From positions 271,793-335,792 of the forward strand of contig CALKXJ010000012.1 of NCBI GenBank assembly GCA_938003835.1: a stretch of DNA of 64,000 nt. The letters are read 5' to 3'. Source of the stretch: an uncultured Bryobacteraceae bacterium. Its GTDB lineage: Bacteria; Acidobacteriota; Terriglobia; Bryobacterales; Bryobacteraceae. This document shows positions 7,622 through 17,153 of the stretch, piece by piece (positions within the stretch are counted from its first letter, which is position 1; every line of letters begins with the position of its first letter). Under the pieces are notes generated by a model that was not told the DNA's origin, did no database searches, and saw nothing but the letters and a program-made list of their open reading frames with translations. The position numbers and the translations under genes were made by a program.

Positions 7622-8611
7622 TCAGGGTAGCGCGGGCGACCTCCTGCGGCCCGGAGGGCGGCCCTCCTTGGGCGGCTTCGGGCCGGCCGGGCCGGGAATC
7701 TGGAAGACGCCGCCCGGGGCCGTCGGCAGCTCTTCGACCGGCCTGGCGGTCTCGGGCTCCTCCGGCTCGGCCACCTCCTCTTGCTCTTCCTCGGCGACCT
7801 CGACCGGCGGCGGGGCGCAGGCGCCCACCTCGACTTGGAAGGTGGACACGACAATCCACTCCTCACCACGCCGCCGCTCGATGCGCCAGGCGCCGCCCGC
7901 CGCCTCCTCGGCGAGCCGCCAGTTCGGATCCGGTTCGACCGGCTTGCGGACCTTCATCGGGATAGGGCTCGCGCTGACCTCGCGGATCATCCAGTCCGCT
8001 CCGCCCGTCATCGTCTCGTAGCGCTCCCAGCGCGCCCCGGTCTCCGAAGCGCGCACCCGGTCGATCAGCACGGTGCCGCTGCGGGCATCGTCGAAGGAGA
8101 ATTCCTCGATGACCCCGATCCGGGTCTCGCCGAAGATGCCCCGCCGCCGCCAGTGCTTGCCGCCGTCGGTGGTGAGCAAGAAGAAGGGATCGCGCGGCGG
8201 CACCGTGAGGATATGACCGGAAACCCAGCCGGTTTTGGCGTCGTGGAAGTAGATCTGATCGAGGCCCGCCCCGCGAATCCGGGGATGGACCTCGGTCCAG
8301 CTCGCGCCGCCATCCTCGCTCGCGAGCAGAATCGAGTACATCGTCGTGGCGCGGTTGTGCAGGTTGCCGGCCAGGAAAATCTTATCTTCGACGCCGCGCA
8401 CCGCCGCCAGTTGCAGGTAGACCGGGCAGGGCTCCGTGACGGTGCAGGGCGTCTCGAACATCGCCCAGTCGTCGGGCGAACAGGCGAAGGGCAGCCGCAG
8501 GGGTTCGCCGGTCCAGCGCAACACGGCTGCCTGCTCGGCGCCGGCGGCCGGCCCCTGTGCCCCGGCGGCGCCGCCGGCCATCAGGAGCGCGATGGCGATG
8601 CCGTGCCACAT
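7622..8611 (-). CDS. Secreted BNR/Ycf48-like repeat protein
   Basis: A 329-residue exported protein with a signal peptide at about residues 1-18 (MWHGIAIALLMAGGAAGA). The middle shows beta-propeller repeats of the BNR/sialidase type, with two Asp-box-like cores: SEDGGASWTEV and TTDGGKHWRRR. The last 60 residues are low complexity, rich in Pro, Glu and Arg, and probably disordered. Such proteins bind glycans or act as assembly factors, but no catalytic sialidase residues can be assigned. A TACAAT hexamer (8624-8629) lies 12 bases before the ATG and no ribosome binding site is evident. It follows tig on the same strand by 56 bases. Confidence 0.75.
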   Translation of the reverse strand: MWHGIAIALLMAGGAAGAQGPAAGAEQAAVLRWTGEPLRLPFACSPDDWAMFETPCTVTEPCPVYLQLAAVRGVEDKIFLAGNLHNRATTMYSILLASEDGGASWTEVHPRIRGAGLDQIYFHDAKTGWVSGHILTVPPRDPFFLLTTDGGKHWRRRGIFGETRIGVIEEFSFDDARSGTVLIDRVRASETGARWERYETMTGGADWMIREVSASPIPMKVRKPVEPDPNWRLAEEAAGGAWRIERRRGEEWIVVSTFQVEVGACAPPPVEVAEEEQEEVAEPEEPETARPVEELPTAPGGVFQIPGPAGPKPPKEGRPPGRRRSPALP

Positions 8612-8667
8612 GCCGCACTTTGAATTGTAGTCTCTCCGGCGAGGGCCGGCGAGGCGGTTGGAAACGG

Positions 8668-9936
8668 CTAGGCGGCCGGCACCTTGCGCGCCTGCTCGAA
8701 CAAGAAGTTGAGCGTCTTGTCAATGCGGATGCGCGAGGCCAGGCGCCGGAGCTGGCCCTCCTGCTCCAGCCGCTTGCGCACCGCCGGCACCGGCTCGCGC
8801 CGCTGCCGGGCGATGCGTTGAATCTCGCGGTCCAGCTCCTCGTAGGTGGTCTCGATCGCCTCGCGGTCGGCGATGCGCTCCAGAATCATCGAAGCCTTGA
8901 CCTCGCGCCGGGCGCGCTCGCCCTGAGCCTGGCGCACCTTGTCCCAGTCCAGCCGGATGCTGCGCGGATCGACGCCCTGCGCCACCAGCTCCCGCATGCG
9001 CTGCTCGACGTTGGCCTCCATCTGGCGCTCGACGAAGACCTCCGGCACGGGGAAGTCGTGCAGGTCGACCAGCTTGTCGATCAGCTCGTTCTTGGCGCGC
9101 TGCTGGGCGAGCAGTTCGCGTTCGGCGAGCAGGGACTTGCGCACCTCCTCGCGCAGCTCGGCCAGGTCCTGGTAGTCGCCCAGGTCCTTGGCGAATTCGT
9201 CGTTGAGCTCCGGCAGCTCCTTGCGCCGAATCGCCTTGAGCTGGACGCGGAAGCGGACGCGCTTGCCGGCCAGCCGCGGCTCGCCGTAATCCTCCGGATA
9301 GGCGACGTCGAACTCCTTCTCCTCGCCCGGGGCGACCCCGCGGAGATTCTCGGTGAAATCGGGCAGCGTGTCCGGATCGCCCAGATGGAGCAGCAGATCC
9401 TCCTGGCGGATCGGCTTGCCCTCGACTCCCGCGACGCTCTCCAGCCGCACCAACGCGTAGTCGCCGTCGGCGGCCGGCCGCGGATCGACGTTGACGTAGT
9501 CGGCCTTCTGCTCGCGCAGCTCCTCGAGCCTTTGGTCGATATCCTCCTCGGTAACCTCGGGCTCGCTGTAGCTGACCGTAAGGCCCCGGTACTCTTGCAG
9601 TTCGAACTCCGGGATGACCTCGAATTCGGCCCGGAACCGCAGCGGCTTGCCGGGCTCGAATTCCAGATCATGGATGTCCGGCTCGCCGACCAGAGGCAGG
9701 TTGGCCTTTTCGACCTCCTGGCGCAGAAATTTCGGCACCAGCGCCTCGAGCACCTCCTGCCGCACCTCGGCGGCAAAGCGCGACCGGATGATGCCGGCCG
9801 GCACCTTGCCGGGCCGGAACCCCGGGAGGCGGACCTTCTCGCGCAGCGCCTCCACGACGCGTTCGGTTTCCCGTTCAACCTCCTCGACGGGAACCGTGAC
9901 GTCCAAGCTATACCTGCAACCTTCGATGAGCCCCAA
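8668..9936 (-). CDS. tig: Trigger factor
   Basis: Ribosome-associated chaperone and prolyl isomerase, 422 residues. The N-terminal ribosome-binding domain carries the signature GFRPGKVP near residue 42. The FKBP-like domain (about 155-245) and the C-terminal helical chaperone arms follow. I place the start at a TTG (9936), because GAGG lies 8 bases upstream and the sequence is trigger-factor-like from just inside it (CRYSLDVTVP). The open frame continues far upstream but only as antisense-frame shadow over ahcY. The gene is 35 bases downstream of ahcY. No clpP, clpX or lon follows, unlike the usual tig-clpP-clpX order. Confidence 0.93.
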   Translation of the reverse strand: MGLIEGCRYSLDVTVPVEEVERETERVVEALREKVRLPGFRPGKVPAGIIRSRFAAEVRQEVLEALVPKFLRQEVEKANLPLVGEPDIHDLEFEPGKPLRFRAEFEVIPEFELQEYRGLTVSYSEPEVTEEDIDQRLEELREQKADYVNVDPRPAADGDYALVRLESVAGVEGKPIRQEDLLLHLGDPDTLPDFTENLRGVAPGEEKEFDVAYPEDYGEPRLAGKRVRFRVQLKAIRRKELPELNDEFAKDLGDYQDLAELREEVRKSLLAERELLAQQRAKNELIDKLVDLHDFPVPEVFVERQMEANVEQRMRELVAQGVDPRSIRLDWDKVRQAQGERARREVKASMILERIADREAIETTYEELDREIQRIARQRREPVPAVRKRLEQEGQLRRLASRIRIDKTLNFLFEQARKVPAA

Positions 9937-9971
9937 TGTGCTTGCCTCGGTCCCGGCGGCGGCTGGCCCGA

Positions 9972-11276
<1,305 letters not shown>

Positions 11277-11291
11277 TCAACTGATGAAGCT

Positions 11292-12458
11292 TTAGGCGAG
11301 CGTGGCCGCTACGCCCACGCCGGCGTCCTGGCGGAGCGCCTCGGCCTTGTCGGTCGCCTCCCAGGTGAAGGTCTCCTCCGTGCGCCCGAAGTGCCCGTAG
11401 GCGGCCGTCTTGCGGAAAATGGGACGCCGCAGCTTCAGGTGGTCGATCATGCCACGGGGCGTAAGCGGGAAGTGGGCGCGGACAAGCTCGATCAGGCGCT
11501 CTTCGTCGACGCGCCCGGTGCCGTAGGTGTTGACGTTGACCGAAACCGGGTCGGCCACGCCGATGGCATAGGCCAGCTGAACCTCGCAGCGATCGGCCAG
11601 ACCGGCGGCGACGATGTTCTTGGCCACGTAGCGGGCCATGTAGCAGGCCGAGCGATCCACCTTGGTCGGGTCCTTGCCCGAGAAGGCGCCGCCGCCGTGC
11701 CGTCCCATGCCGCCGTAGGTGTCCACGATGATCTTCCGGCCCGTCAGGCCGGTGTCGCCATGCGGGCCGCCGATGACGAAGCGGCCGGTCGGATTGATGT
11801 GATACCGGGTCCGGGAGTCGACCATCGCGGGCGGTACCACCGCCTCGATCACCTGCCTCTTGATCTCCGCGCGAAGCTCTTCGGTGGAGACATCTTCGTC
11901 GTGCTGCGCCGAAACCACCACCGCGTCGATTCGCTTCGGCTGGCCGTCCTCGTATTCGACGCTGACCTGGGACTTGCCGTCGGGCCGGAGGAAGGGCAGG
12001 ATTCCTTCGCGCCGGGCCTCGGCCAGCCGCCGCACCAGCTTGTGCGCCAGCATGATCGGCAGCGGCATCAGCTCCTCGGTCTCGCGGCAGGCGTAGCCAA
12101 ACATCATGCCCTGGTCGCCCGCGCCGCCGGTATCGACGCCCATGGCGATGTCCGGCGACTGAGCCTGGATGGCGTTGAGGATCCCGCAAGTCTTGGCGTC
12201 AAAGCCGTAAGCGGCGTCCGTGTAACCGATGCTGGCGATGACGCCGCGGGCAATGGCCGGCACGTCGACATAGGTCTTGGTCGTGATCTCGCCCGCCACC
12301 AGGCAGATGCCGGTGGTCACGAGCACTTCGCAGGCCACCCGGCCCATCGGGTCATCCTTGAGCACCGCATCGAGCACGGCGTCGGAGATCTGGTCGGCGA
12401 TCTTGTCCGGGTGCCCCTCCGTGACCGACTCCGACGTGAAAATGTATTTTCGGCTCAC
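11292..12458 (-). CDS. metK: S-adenosylmethionine synthetase
   Basis: Methionine adenosyltransferase, 388 residues, making SAM from ATP and methionine. Diagnostic motifs are [16 protein letters not shown] near residue 15, the signature [12 protein letters not shown] near 113, and the phosphate loop [16 protein letters not shown] near 258. The start is a GTG at 12458 with GGAGG ten bases upstream. It heads a minus-strand group metK-ahcY-tig. A promoter-like pair lies about 130 bases upstream, leaving a leader of roughly 120 bases. I compared that leader with the SAM-I, SAM-II and SAH riboswitch cores and saw no convincing match. Confidence 0.97.
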   Translation of the reverse strand: MSRKYIFTSESVTEGHPDKIADQISDAVLDAVLKDDPMGRVACEVLVTTGICLVAGEITTKTYVDVPAIARGVIASIGYTDAAYGFDAKTCGILNAIQAQSPDIAMGVDTGGAGDQGMMFGYACRETEELMPLPIMLAHKLVRRLAEARREGILPFLRPDGKSQVSVEYEDGQPKRIDAVVVSAQHDEDVSTEELRAEIKRQVIEAVVPPAMVDSRTRYHINPTGRFVIGGPHGDTGLTGRKIIVDTYGGMGRHGGGAFSGKDPTKVDRSACYMARYVAKNIVAAGLADRCEVQLAYAIGVADPVSVNVNTYGTGRVDEERLIELVRAHFPLTPRGMIDHLKLRRPIFRKTAAYGHFGRTEETFTWEATDKAEALRQDAGVGVAATLA

Positions 12459-12585
12459 GCTCCGTTAGCCTCCGCAATTGGATTCGAGGGTGCCTTTCGC
12501 CTCACGTTCCGAATGAGCTTCGCGCCGAACCGCAGCGCCAGAACTCAAGATCAGCGGCCAGACACCCGCGGGGAACCAATCTTCC

Positions 12586-12614
12586 AGTTTATCGGAGCCG
12601 GCCGGAGGCGTCAA
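12586..12614 (-). promoter_or_regulatory. Probable sigma-70 promoter for metK
   Basis: On the minus strand TTGACG (12614-12609) and TAAACT (12591-12586) are separated by exactly 17 bases. They match the consensus at 5 of 6 and 4 of 6 positions. The predicted transcript begins near 12579, about 120 bases before the metK GTG. Confidence 0.5.
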
Positions 12615-12656
12615 ACGCGCCGGAATCGGTCATACTGGGTGCTCGGAGGTTCCGAG

Positions 12657-13688
12657 ATGACCGGCTACGAACGGATCCGCGCGGCGATTGCCGGTGAGTG
12701 GCCCGACAGGGTCCCGGTGATGCTGCACAACTTCATGATGGCGGCGCGCGAGGCGGGGATCCCGATGGCCGAGTTCCGTCGTAACCCGCAGGCGCTGGCG
12801 CGGGCGTTCATCGAGTCGGCCGAGCGTTACGGCGTCGATGGCATCCTCGTCGATGTGGACACGGCCACGCTGGCGGGCGCCGTGGGCGTGCCGGTCGATT
12901 TTCCGGAGGATGCGCCGGCGCGGGTGGCGGGCGCCCGGCTGGGGGATCTCGCGGAAGTGGCCGAACTCGAGCCGCCGCGCGTCGCCGACTACTGGGGCGT
13001 GCAGGTGTGGGTGGAAGGGGTGCGCCTGCTGCGGAACCATTTCGGCGATGAGCTCTTCCTCCGCGGCAACTGCGACCAGGCACCCTATTCGCTCGCCTCC
13101 GCCATGCGCTCGCTCGAGGCCTGGATGCTCGACCTCACCGACCCCCACCTCCATGAGGCCGCGCACCGCCTGCTCGAGTACTGCCTCGAGGCCTCGCGCC
13201 AGTTCCTCGAGCTCGTCGCCGCCGCCGGCGCTCACATGCTCTCCAACGGCGACAGCCCGGCCGGGCCCGAGCTGGTCTCGCCCCGGATCTACCGCCAATT
13301 CGCCCTGCCCTACGAGAAGCGCCTCGTCGATGAAGCGCACCGGCTCGGCCTACCCTACTTCCTCCACATCTGCGGCCGGACCGACCCGATTCTCGAGGAC
13401 ATGATCTTGACCGGCGCCGACGGCCTGGAGCTCGATCATAAGACCGACGCCCGCCGCGCGCACGCTCTGCTCAAAGACCGGGCGGTCTTCATCGGCAATC
13501 TGGACCCGAGCGCGGTTCTCGCTTACGGGACGCCCGCCGTGGTCGAAGCCGAGACGCGGCGCCTGGTCGAGCTCTTCGCCGACACGCCGCGTTTCATCCT
13601 CAACGCCGGCTGTGCGATCGCCCCGGAGACTCCGGCGGAAAACATCCGGGCCATGATCCGGGCGGCGCGCCAGTTCTCTCGGGGCTGA
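12657..13688 (+). CDS. UroD-fold protein, probable corrinoid-dependent methyltransferase
   Basis: A 343-residue member of the uroporphyrinogen decarboxylase superfamily. The ATG at 12657 has a GGAGG site about 7 bases upstream; the frame extends far upstream only as antisense shadow over metK. The C-terminal half has an HICGRTDPILEDM motif near residue 239 and a later cysteine in NAGCAIAPETP. This His-X-Cys plus distal Cys set is the zinc site of MtaA/MtbA/CmuA-type methylcobamide methyltransferases. True HemE does not need it. I infer a methyl-transfer role rather than heme synthesis. No corrinoid protein gene is adjacent. It is divergent from metK and convergent with a DUF362 gene. Confidence 0.78.
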   Translation: MTGYERIRAAIAGEWPDRVPVMLHNFMMAAREAGIPMAEFRRNPQALARAFIESAERYGVDGILVDVDTATLAGAVGVPVDFPEDAPARVAGARLGDLAEVAELEPPRVADYWGVQVWVEGVRLLRNHFGDELFLRGNCDQAPYSLASAMRSLEAWMLDLTDPHLHEAAHRLLEYCLEASRQFLELVAAAGAHMLSNGDSPAGPELVSPRIYRQFALPYEKRLVDEAHRLGLPYFLHICGRTDPILEDMILTGADGLELDHKTDARRAHALLKDRAVFIGNLDPSAVLAYGTPAVVEAETRRLVELFADTPRFILNAGCAIAPETPAENIRAMIRAARQFSRG

Positions 13689-13711
13689 TTCGTCACCAAG
13701 AGGCAGGGGGC

Positions 13712-15313
13712 TCAGGCCTGCCAGAGGATGCCCTCGAGGGTGTCGCCGTTGTTCTCCTCCGAGACGAGGTGCAGGCTGAGGCGCGGTTGGGCGGACAGCG
13801 CCTCCAGCTCGAAGCGCAACAAGTTGTCACCGCTTCGAAGCTCGACCGGCTGGCGGAACTGCGCGACGCGGTAGCGCGTGTCGTTTTCCAGGGCGACGAC
13901 CTTCTGGCCGTTCAGCTCGAGCGTCAGCCTCCCGTCGACTCCGATCCACAGGAAGCCCTTGCGCGAGTCGCGAGCCCGAACCGTAACCGCGGCGGCCAGC
14001 CGACTGCCCGGCGCGACGCTTTGGGGCAGCCAGCGGGCGAACTCGAGCGTGTCGGTCGGCGAGTGGACGCGCTGCCAGGCTTCTACGGGGCGCTCCGGCT
14101 CCGCGCTAATGCGCCAGGCGCGGTTGCCACGGCCATACCACAGGCGCGGCTTGGCCCAGCGCCGCCGCAGGGTGAGCGGATCATCCCCGTCCACCGTAAC
14201 CCGGCTCAACTCCATCTCGCCCATGAGTCGTGCCCGGGCCAGATGCAGGAATTCCATGTCCCAAGGATGGAAACCGATCAGGTGGGCCGCCAGAGCATCG
14301 CAGGCCACCGCGTCCTCGCCGGCGATGATCGCGTTGGTCCGGACCATCTGGTCCGGCCGGCCGATGTCGTGCTCGGAGTACTGGAGGCCGCGTATGGCAT
14401 CGATCACCGCATAGTCGGGCGGGTGGAACGCCGCCAGATCGACGATGAACGGATCGATGCGGAAGTCCACCGAGTGCTCTTTGTGGAGCAGGAGGTTGGA
14501 AAAGCCCTCCGGCGGTGCGTAGGCGATGCGGGGCGCCGTGCCCACGTAATTTTTCAGGCAGCAGGTGATCCCGCACTGGTTGTGGACCTTAAGCACAGGG
14601 ATGCTGATGAGGAAGTCGCACTGCGTGATGGTGTTGGTGACGTAGTAGGCGGGCTGGGAGGAGAAGGCCCCGGCGCCGTTCGGCGCTCGCGGCACCTCGA
14701 TCCGCCTCAGGCGGCCGTCCTGGCCCCGCACCGCGTCGTAGGCCAGGTCGACGTAGTCGAAGGTCTTGTCCGGGAAGCGCCGGGCTGTCTCCCGGATCAT
14801 GTCTCCCAGGGTTCCGGAGAAGCCATTCCACTCCTTGTCGCCCCAGTCGAAGGTCAGCGCGTCGACGCGACGGCCGTTCTGCATGATGACCGCCGTGGTC
14901 GCCGGGTCGTTGAGCCCGCGGTAGCTGCCCCCTTCGGCGATGGTGATGCGCCGGGCCCGCGACCGTGAGGCGACGTACTCGAGCACGGCCTTGAGTACAC
15001 GCATGTCGGTGATGTCGCCCGTGCGGTAGGCCCGGCGCGGCCGCAGCGAGACGATGTTCGGCTTCAGCACCACCCAGGCGCCCGGCTTGATCTTGGCCTC
15101 GAGACTTCCGGCGCGGGGACGGCCGTAGGAGATGGCGCGCCACACCATGTCCCGCACCTGCTCGTAGTCGAGCTCGGTTTCAGGCGAGGCGGGGCGCCTC
15201 AGTTGCCTGTGGTCGGAGCGCACCAGGCCGAGGCGCGGTTTCGGCCCGGCAAGCGCAGGCGCCGGCAGCCCGGCGCCGCAGGCCAGCAGGGAGCGACGAG
15301 TCAGGCATCCCAT
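13712..15313 (-). CDS. Secreted DUF362 domain protein
   Basis: A 533-residue protein with a twin-arginine-like leader (TRRSLLACGAG) suggesting export. The DUF362 region spans about residues 60-390, with VVLKPNIVS near 78, the EGGSYRGL loop and a cysteine-bearing segment HNQCGITCCLKNYVG near 245. DUF362 proteins are often fused to or associated with iron-sulfur clusters; the close cysteines here could hold one, but no ferredoxin CxxCxxC is present. The C-terminal 130 residues look like a beta-sandwich domain. A TATAGT box ends 8 bases before the ATG. Function is unknown. Confidence 0.75.
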   Translation of the reverse strand: MGCLTRRSLLACGAGLPAPALAGPKPRLGLVRSDHRQLRRPASPETELDYEQVRDMVWRAISYGRPRAGSLEAKIKPGAWVVLKPNIVSLRPRRAYRTGDITDMRVLKAVLEYVASRSRARRITIAEGGSYRGLNDPATTAVIMQNGRRVDALTFDWGDKEWNGFSGTLGDMIRETARRFPDKTFDYVDLAYDAVRGQDGRLRRIEVPRAPNGAGAFSSQPAYYVTNTITQCDFLISIPVLKVHNQCGITCCLKNYVGTAPRIAYAPPEGFSNLLLHKEHSVDFRIDPFIVDLAAFHPPDYAVIDAIRGLQYSEHDIGRPDQMVRTNAIIAGEDAVACDALAAHLIGFHPWDMEFLHLARARLMGEMELSRVTVDGDDPLTLRRRWAKPRLWYGRGNRAWRISAEPERPVEAWQRVHSPTDTLEFARWLPQSVAPGSRLAAAVTVRARDSRKGFLWIGVDGRLTLELNGQKVVALENDTRYRVAQFRQPVELRSGDNLLRFELEALSAQPRLSLHLVSEENNGDTLEGILWQA

Positions 15314-15321
15314 ATCCGACG

Positions 15322-15327
15322 ACTATA
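15322..15327 (-). promoter_or_regulatory. -10-like TATAGT close to start codon
   Basis: TATAGT reads on the minus strand 8 bases before the ATG of the DUF362 gene (15313). There is no Shine-Dalgarno between them, which fits a leaderless or near-leaderless mRNA. Confidence 0.35.
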
Positions 15328-15356
15328 TCTGAAATGCCGCGCTGGGGCGCGGTGAC

Positions 15357-17081
15357 TCAGCGGCGGGCACGGTGTCGGGCCAGGAACCGCCGCACCGTCG
15401 CCAACGCCATGGGCCGCCCGAGCAGGTGGCCTTGCACCAGATCGAAGCCGGCGCGCCGGGCCAGCTCGAACTGTGCGGCCGTTTCCACGCCCTCGGCGAC
15501 GGTCGTCAGGCCGAGACCGCGGGCGAGCGCGACGATGCCGTGCAGCAGCCGGACCGCGGGTTCCGGCGCATCGGTCGGCCGCAGGAAGGAGCGGTCCACT
15601 TTCAGGGCATCGGCGGGGAGCCGGTCGAGGTAGGCAAGCGAGGAGTAGCCCGTGCCAAAGTCATCGATCGAGATGCGGACCCCTAGCCGCCGAATCTCGG
15701 CCATCGCTGCAATGGAGGACGGCAGATCGCGCATGAGCGCACTCTCGGTGACCTCGAGTTCGAGCAGGCCGGGATCGAGCGCCGTCTGGCGCAACGTGGC
15801 CGCGACCAGCTCCGCAAAGCCCGGCTCGGCAAGGTGCACGGCCGAGACGTTCACTGCCAGCCGGAGGGGGCGCTTCCGGCCCTTCTGCCAGCCCGCCGCC
15901 AAGCGACAGGCGCGCTCCAGCACCCGGGCGCCGATGGGGGCGATCAGGCCGGTCTCCTCGGCCACGCGGATGAACGGCTCCGCCGAGACGAGCTTGCCGG
16001 AAGGATGTCGCCAGGCCAGCAGCGCCTCCAGTCCGTAAAGCTCGCCGGCCACCGTCAGAATCGGCTGGAACCGCAGCTCGAGCTCCTCGTTGTCGAGCGC
16101 CTTGCGCACGGCGCCCTCGAACTCCACCAGAGCGGGCGCCAGGCGCGCTCCGCTGGTGCGAAGCTCCGCGATGCGCGCACCCAGATTGGAGCGGCCGGCA
16201 CGGGCGTGCGCCGCCGCCGAGCGGCTCCGCCCGAAGGCGATCAATCCGACCGGCATGCCCTGCTCGAACAGCAGATGCGTCGTGACCTCGAGCGGGAGGG
16301 GCCGGTCGTCCTTGGTGCGGAATTCGAGTTCGAAGCTCTGCGGCCCGCTTCCGCCGAAGTGGATCAGGGCCATCTGCCGCGCCTTCTCCTCGTCGGCGGA
16401 ACTCACCAGGGAAGCGACGGATCGGCCCAACAGCTCTTCCCGCTGATAGCCGAGCAGGCGCTCCGCGACGCTGTTGGCCGCGGTGATCTCGCCCTTGAGG
16501 TTCTGCGTGTAGATCAGATCGGCAGTGTTGTCAAACAGGGCGCGGAAGCGGTGCTGCACCGGGTGCAGCCCGCTCTCGGATGCCGGGCCGACGCCCGAGG
16601 CAATCCAGCCGACGATCTCCCCAAGAAGCGCCGCCAGCTCTGCCAGCGGAGCAAGATCGGCGCTCTGCCAGCGGTTTGGCTGGTAGTCGAGCACGCTCAA
16701 CCAGCCGATGGTTTCCGCCGCCGGTCCGCGGAGGGGCACCGAGCCGCAGGAGCGCAACTTCCTGCCGCCGGCGATGAGCGGACAGCCTTCAAATTGGGGG
16801 TCGCTCTGAAGATCGGCGATCACCAGCGGCTCGGCCGCAGCCGCCGTGCGCCGGCAACAGACCAGCTCCGCCTCCGCCCAGTTTGCGACATCTCCGAGGC
16901 AGGCCCGCGCCCAGCGAAACCGCGGATCGGTGAACTCGGCCAGCACGACCGGTGCGGAAAGAAGGCGCGCGGCAAGGTGCAGCAAACGGGCAACGACGGC
17001 CGCAGGACGGAAGGCCGCCTGCCGCCCCGAGCCCTCCACAACGGGAGCTAGAGGCGTCGGTTCACAGCCGGGGAGCATCAA
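15357..17081 (-). CDS. GAF-PAS-EAL cyclic-di-GMP phosphodiesterase
   Basis: A 574-residue cytoplasmic signalling protein. Domain order: a GAF-like sensor (about 20-160), a PAS domain (about 172-280, with FDNTADLIYTQNLKG), and an EAL domain (about 310-565). There is no GGDEF domain, so it should only hydrolyse c-di-GMP. The catalytic set is complete: EALLAW as the EAL motif, NVS, LEVTES, DDFGTGYSS, the lysine in DALKVD, AEGVE and QGHLLG. AAGGAG lies upstream of the ATG and supports the start. The gene stands alone; the lone Flp pilin of this window is one conceivable downstream target of c-di-GMP, but that is speculation. Confidence 0.9.
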   Translation of the reverse strand: MMLPGCEPTPLAPVVEGSGRQAAFRPAAVVARLLHLAARLLSAPVVLAEFTDPRFRWARACLGDVANWAEAELVCCRRTAAAAEPLVIADLQSDPQFEGCPLIAGGRKLRSCGSVPLRGPAAETIGWLSVLDYQPNRWQSADLAPLAELAALLGEIVGWIASGVGPASESGLHPVQHRFRALFDNTADLIYTQNLKGEITAANSVAERLLGYQREELLGRSVASLVSSADEEKARQMALIHFGGSGPQSFELEFRTKDDRPLPLEVTTHLLFEQGMPVGLIAFGRSRSAAAHARAGRSNLGARIAELRTSGARLAPALVEFEGAVRKALDNEELELRFQPILTVAGELYGLEALLAWRHPSGKLVSAEPFIRVAEETGLIAPIGARVLERACRLAAGWQKGRKRPLRLAVNVSAVHLAEPGFAELVAATLRQTALDPGLLELEVTESALMRDLPSSIAAMAEIRRLGVRISIDDFGTGYSSLAYLDRLPADALKVDRSFLRPTDAPEPAVRLLHGIVALARGLGLTTVAEGVETAAQFELARRAGFDLVQGHLLGRPMALATVRRFLARHRARR

Positions 17082-17153
17082 AAGGGCTCCTTGGCCCGCG
17101 TACTCTCATTCTATGCCAGCGAGGCCAGATCGCGGACACCGGTTCCGCAGCCC

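Noticed and set aside
12459..12656. SAM-I, SAM-II or SAH riboswitch before metK
   Set aside because: None of the conserved cores could be found in the leader. A promoter pair is visible instead.
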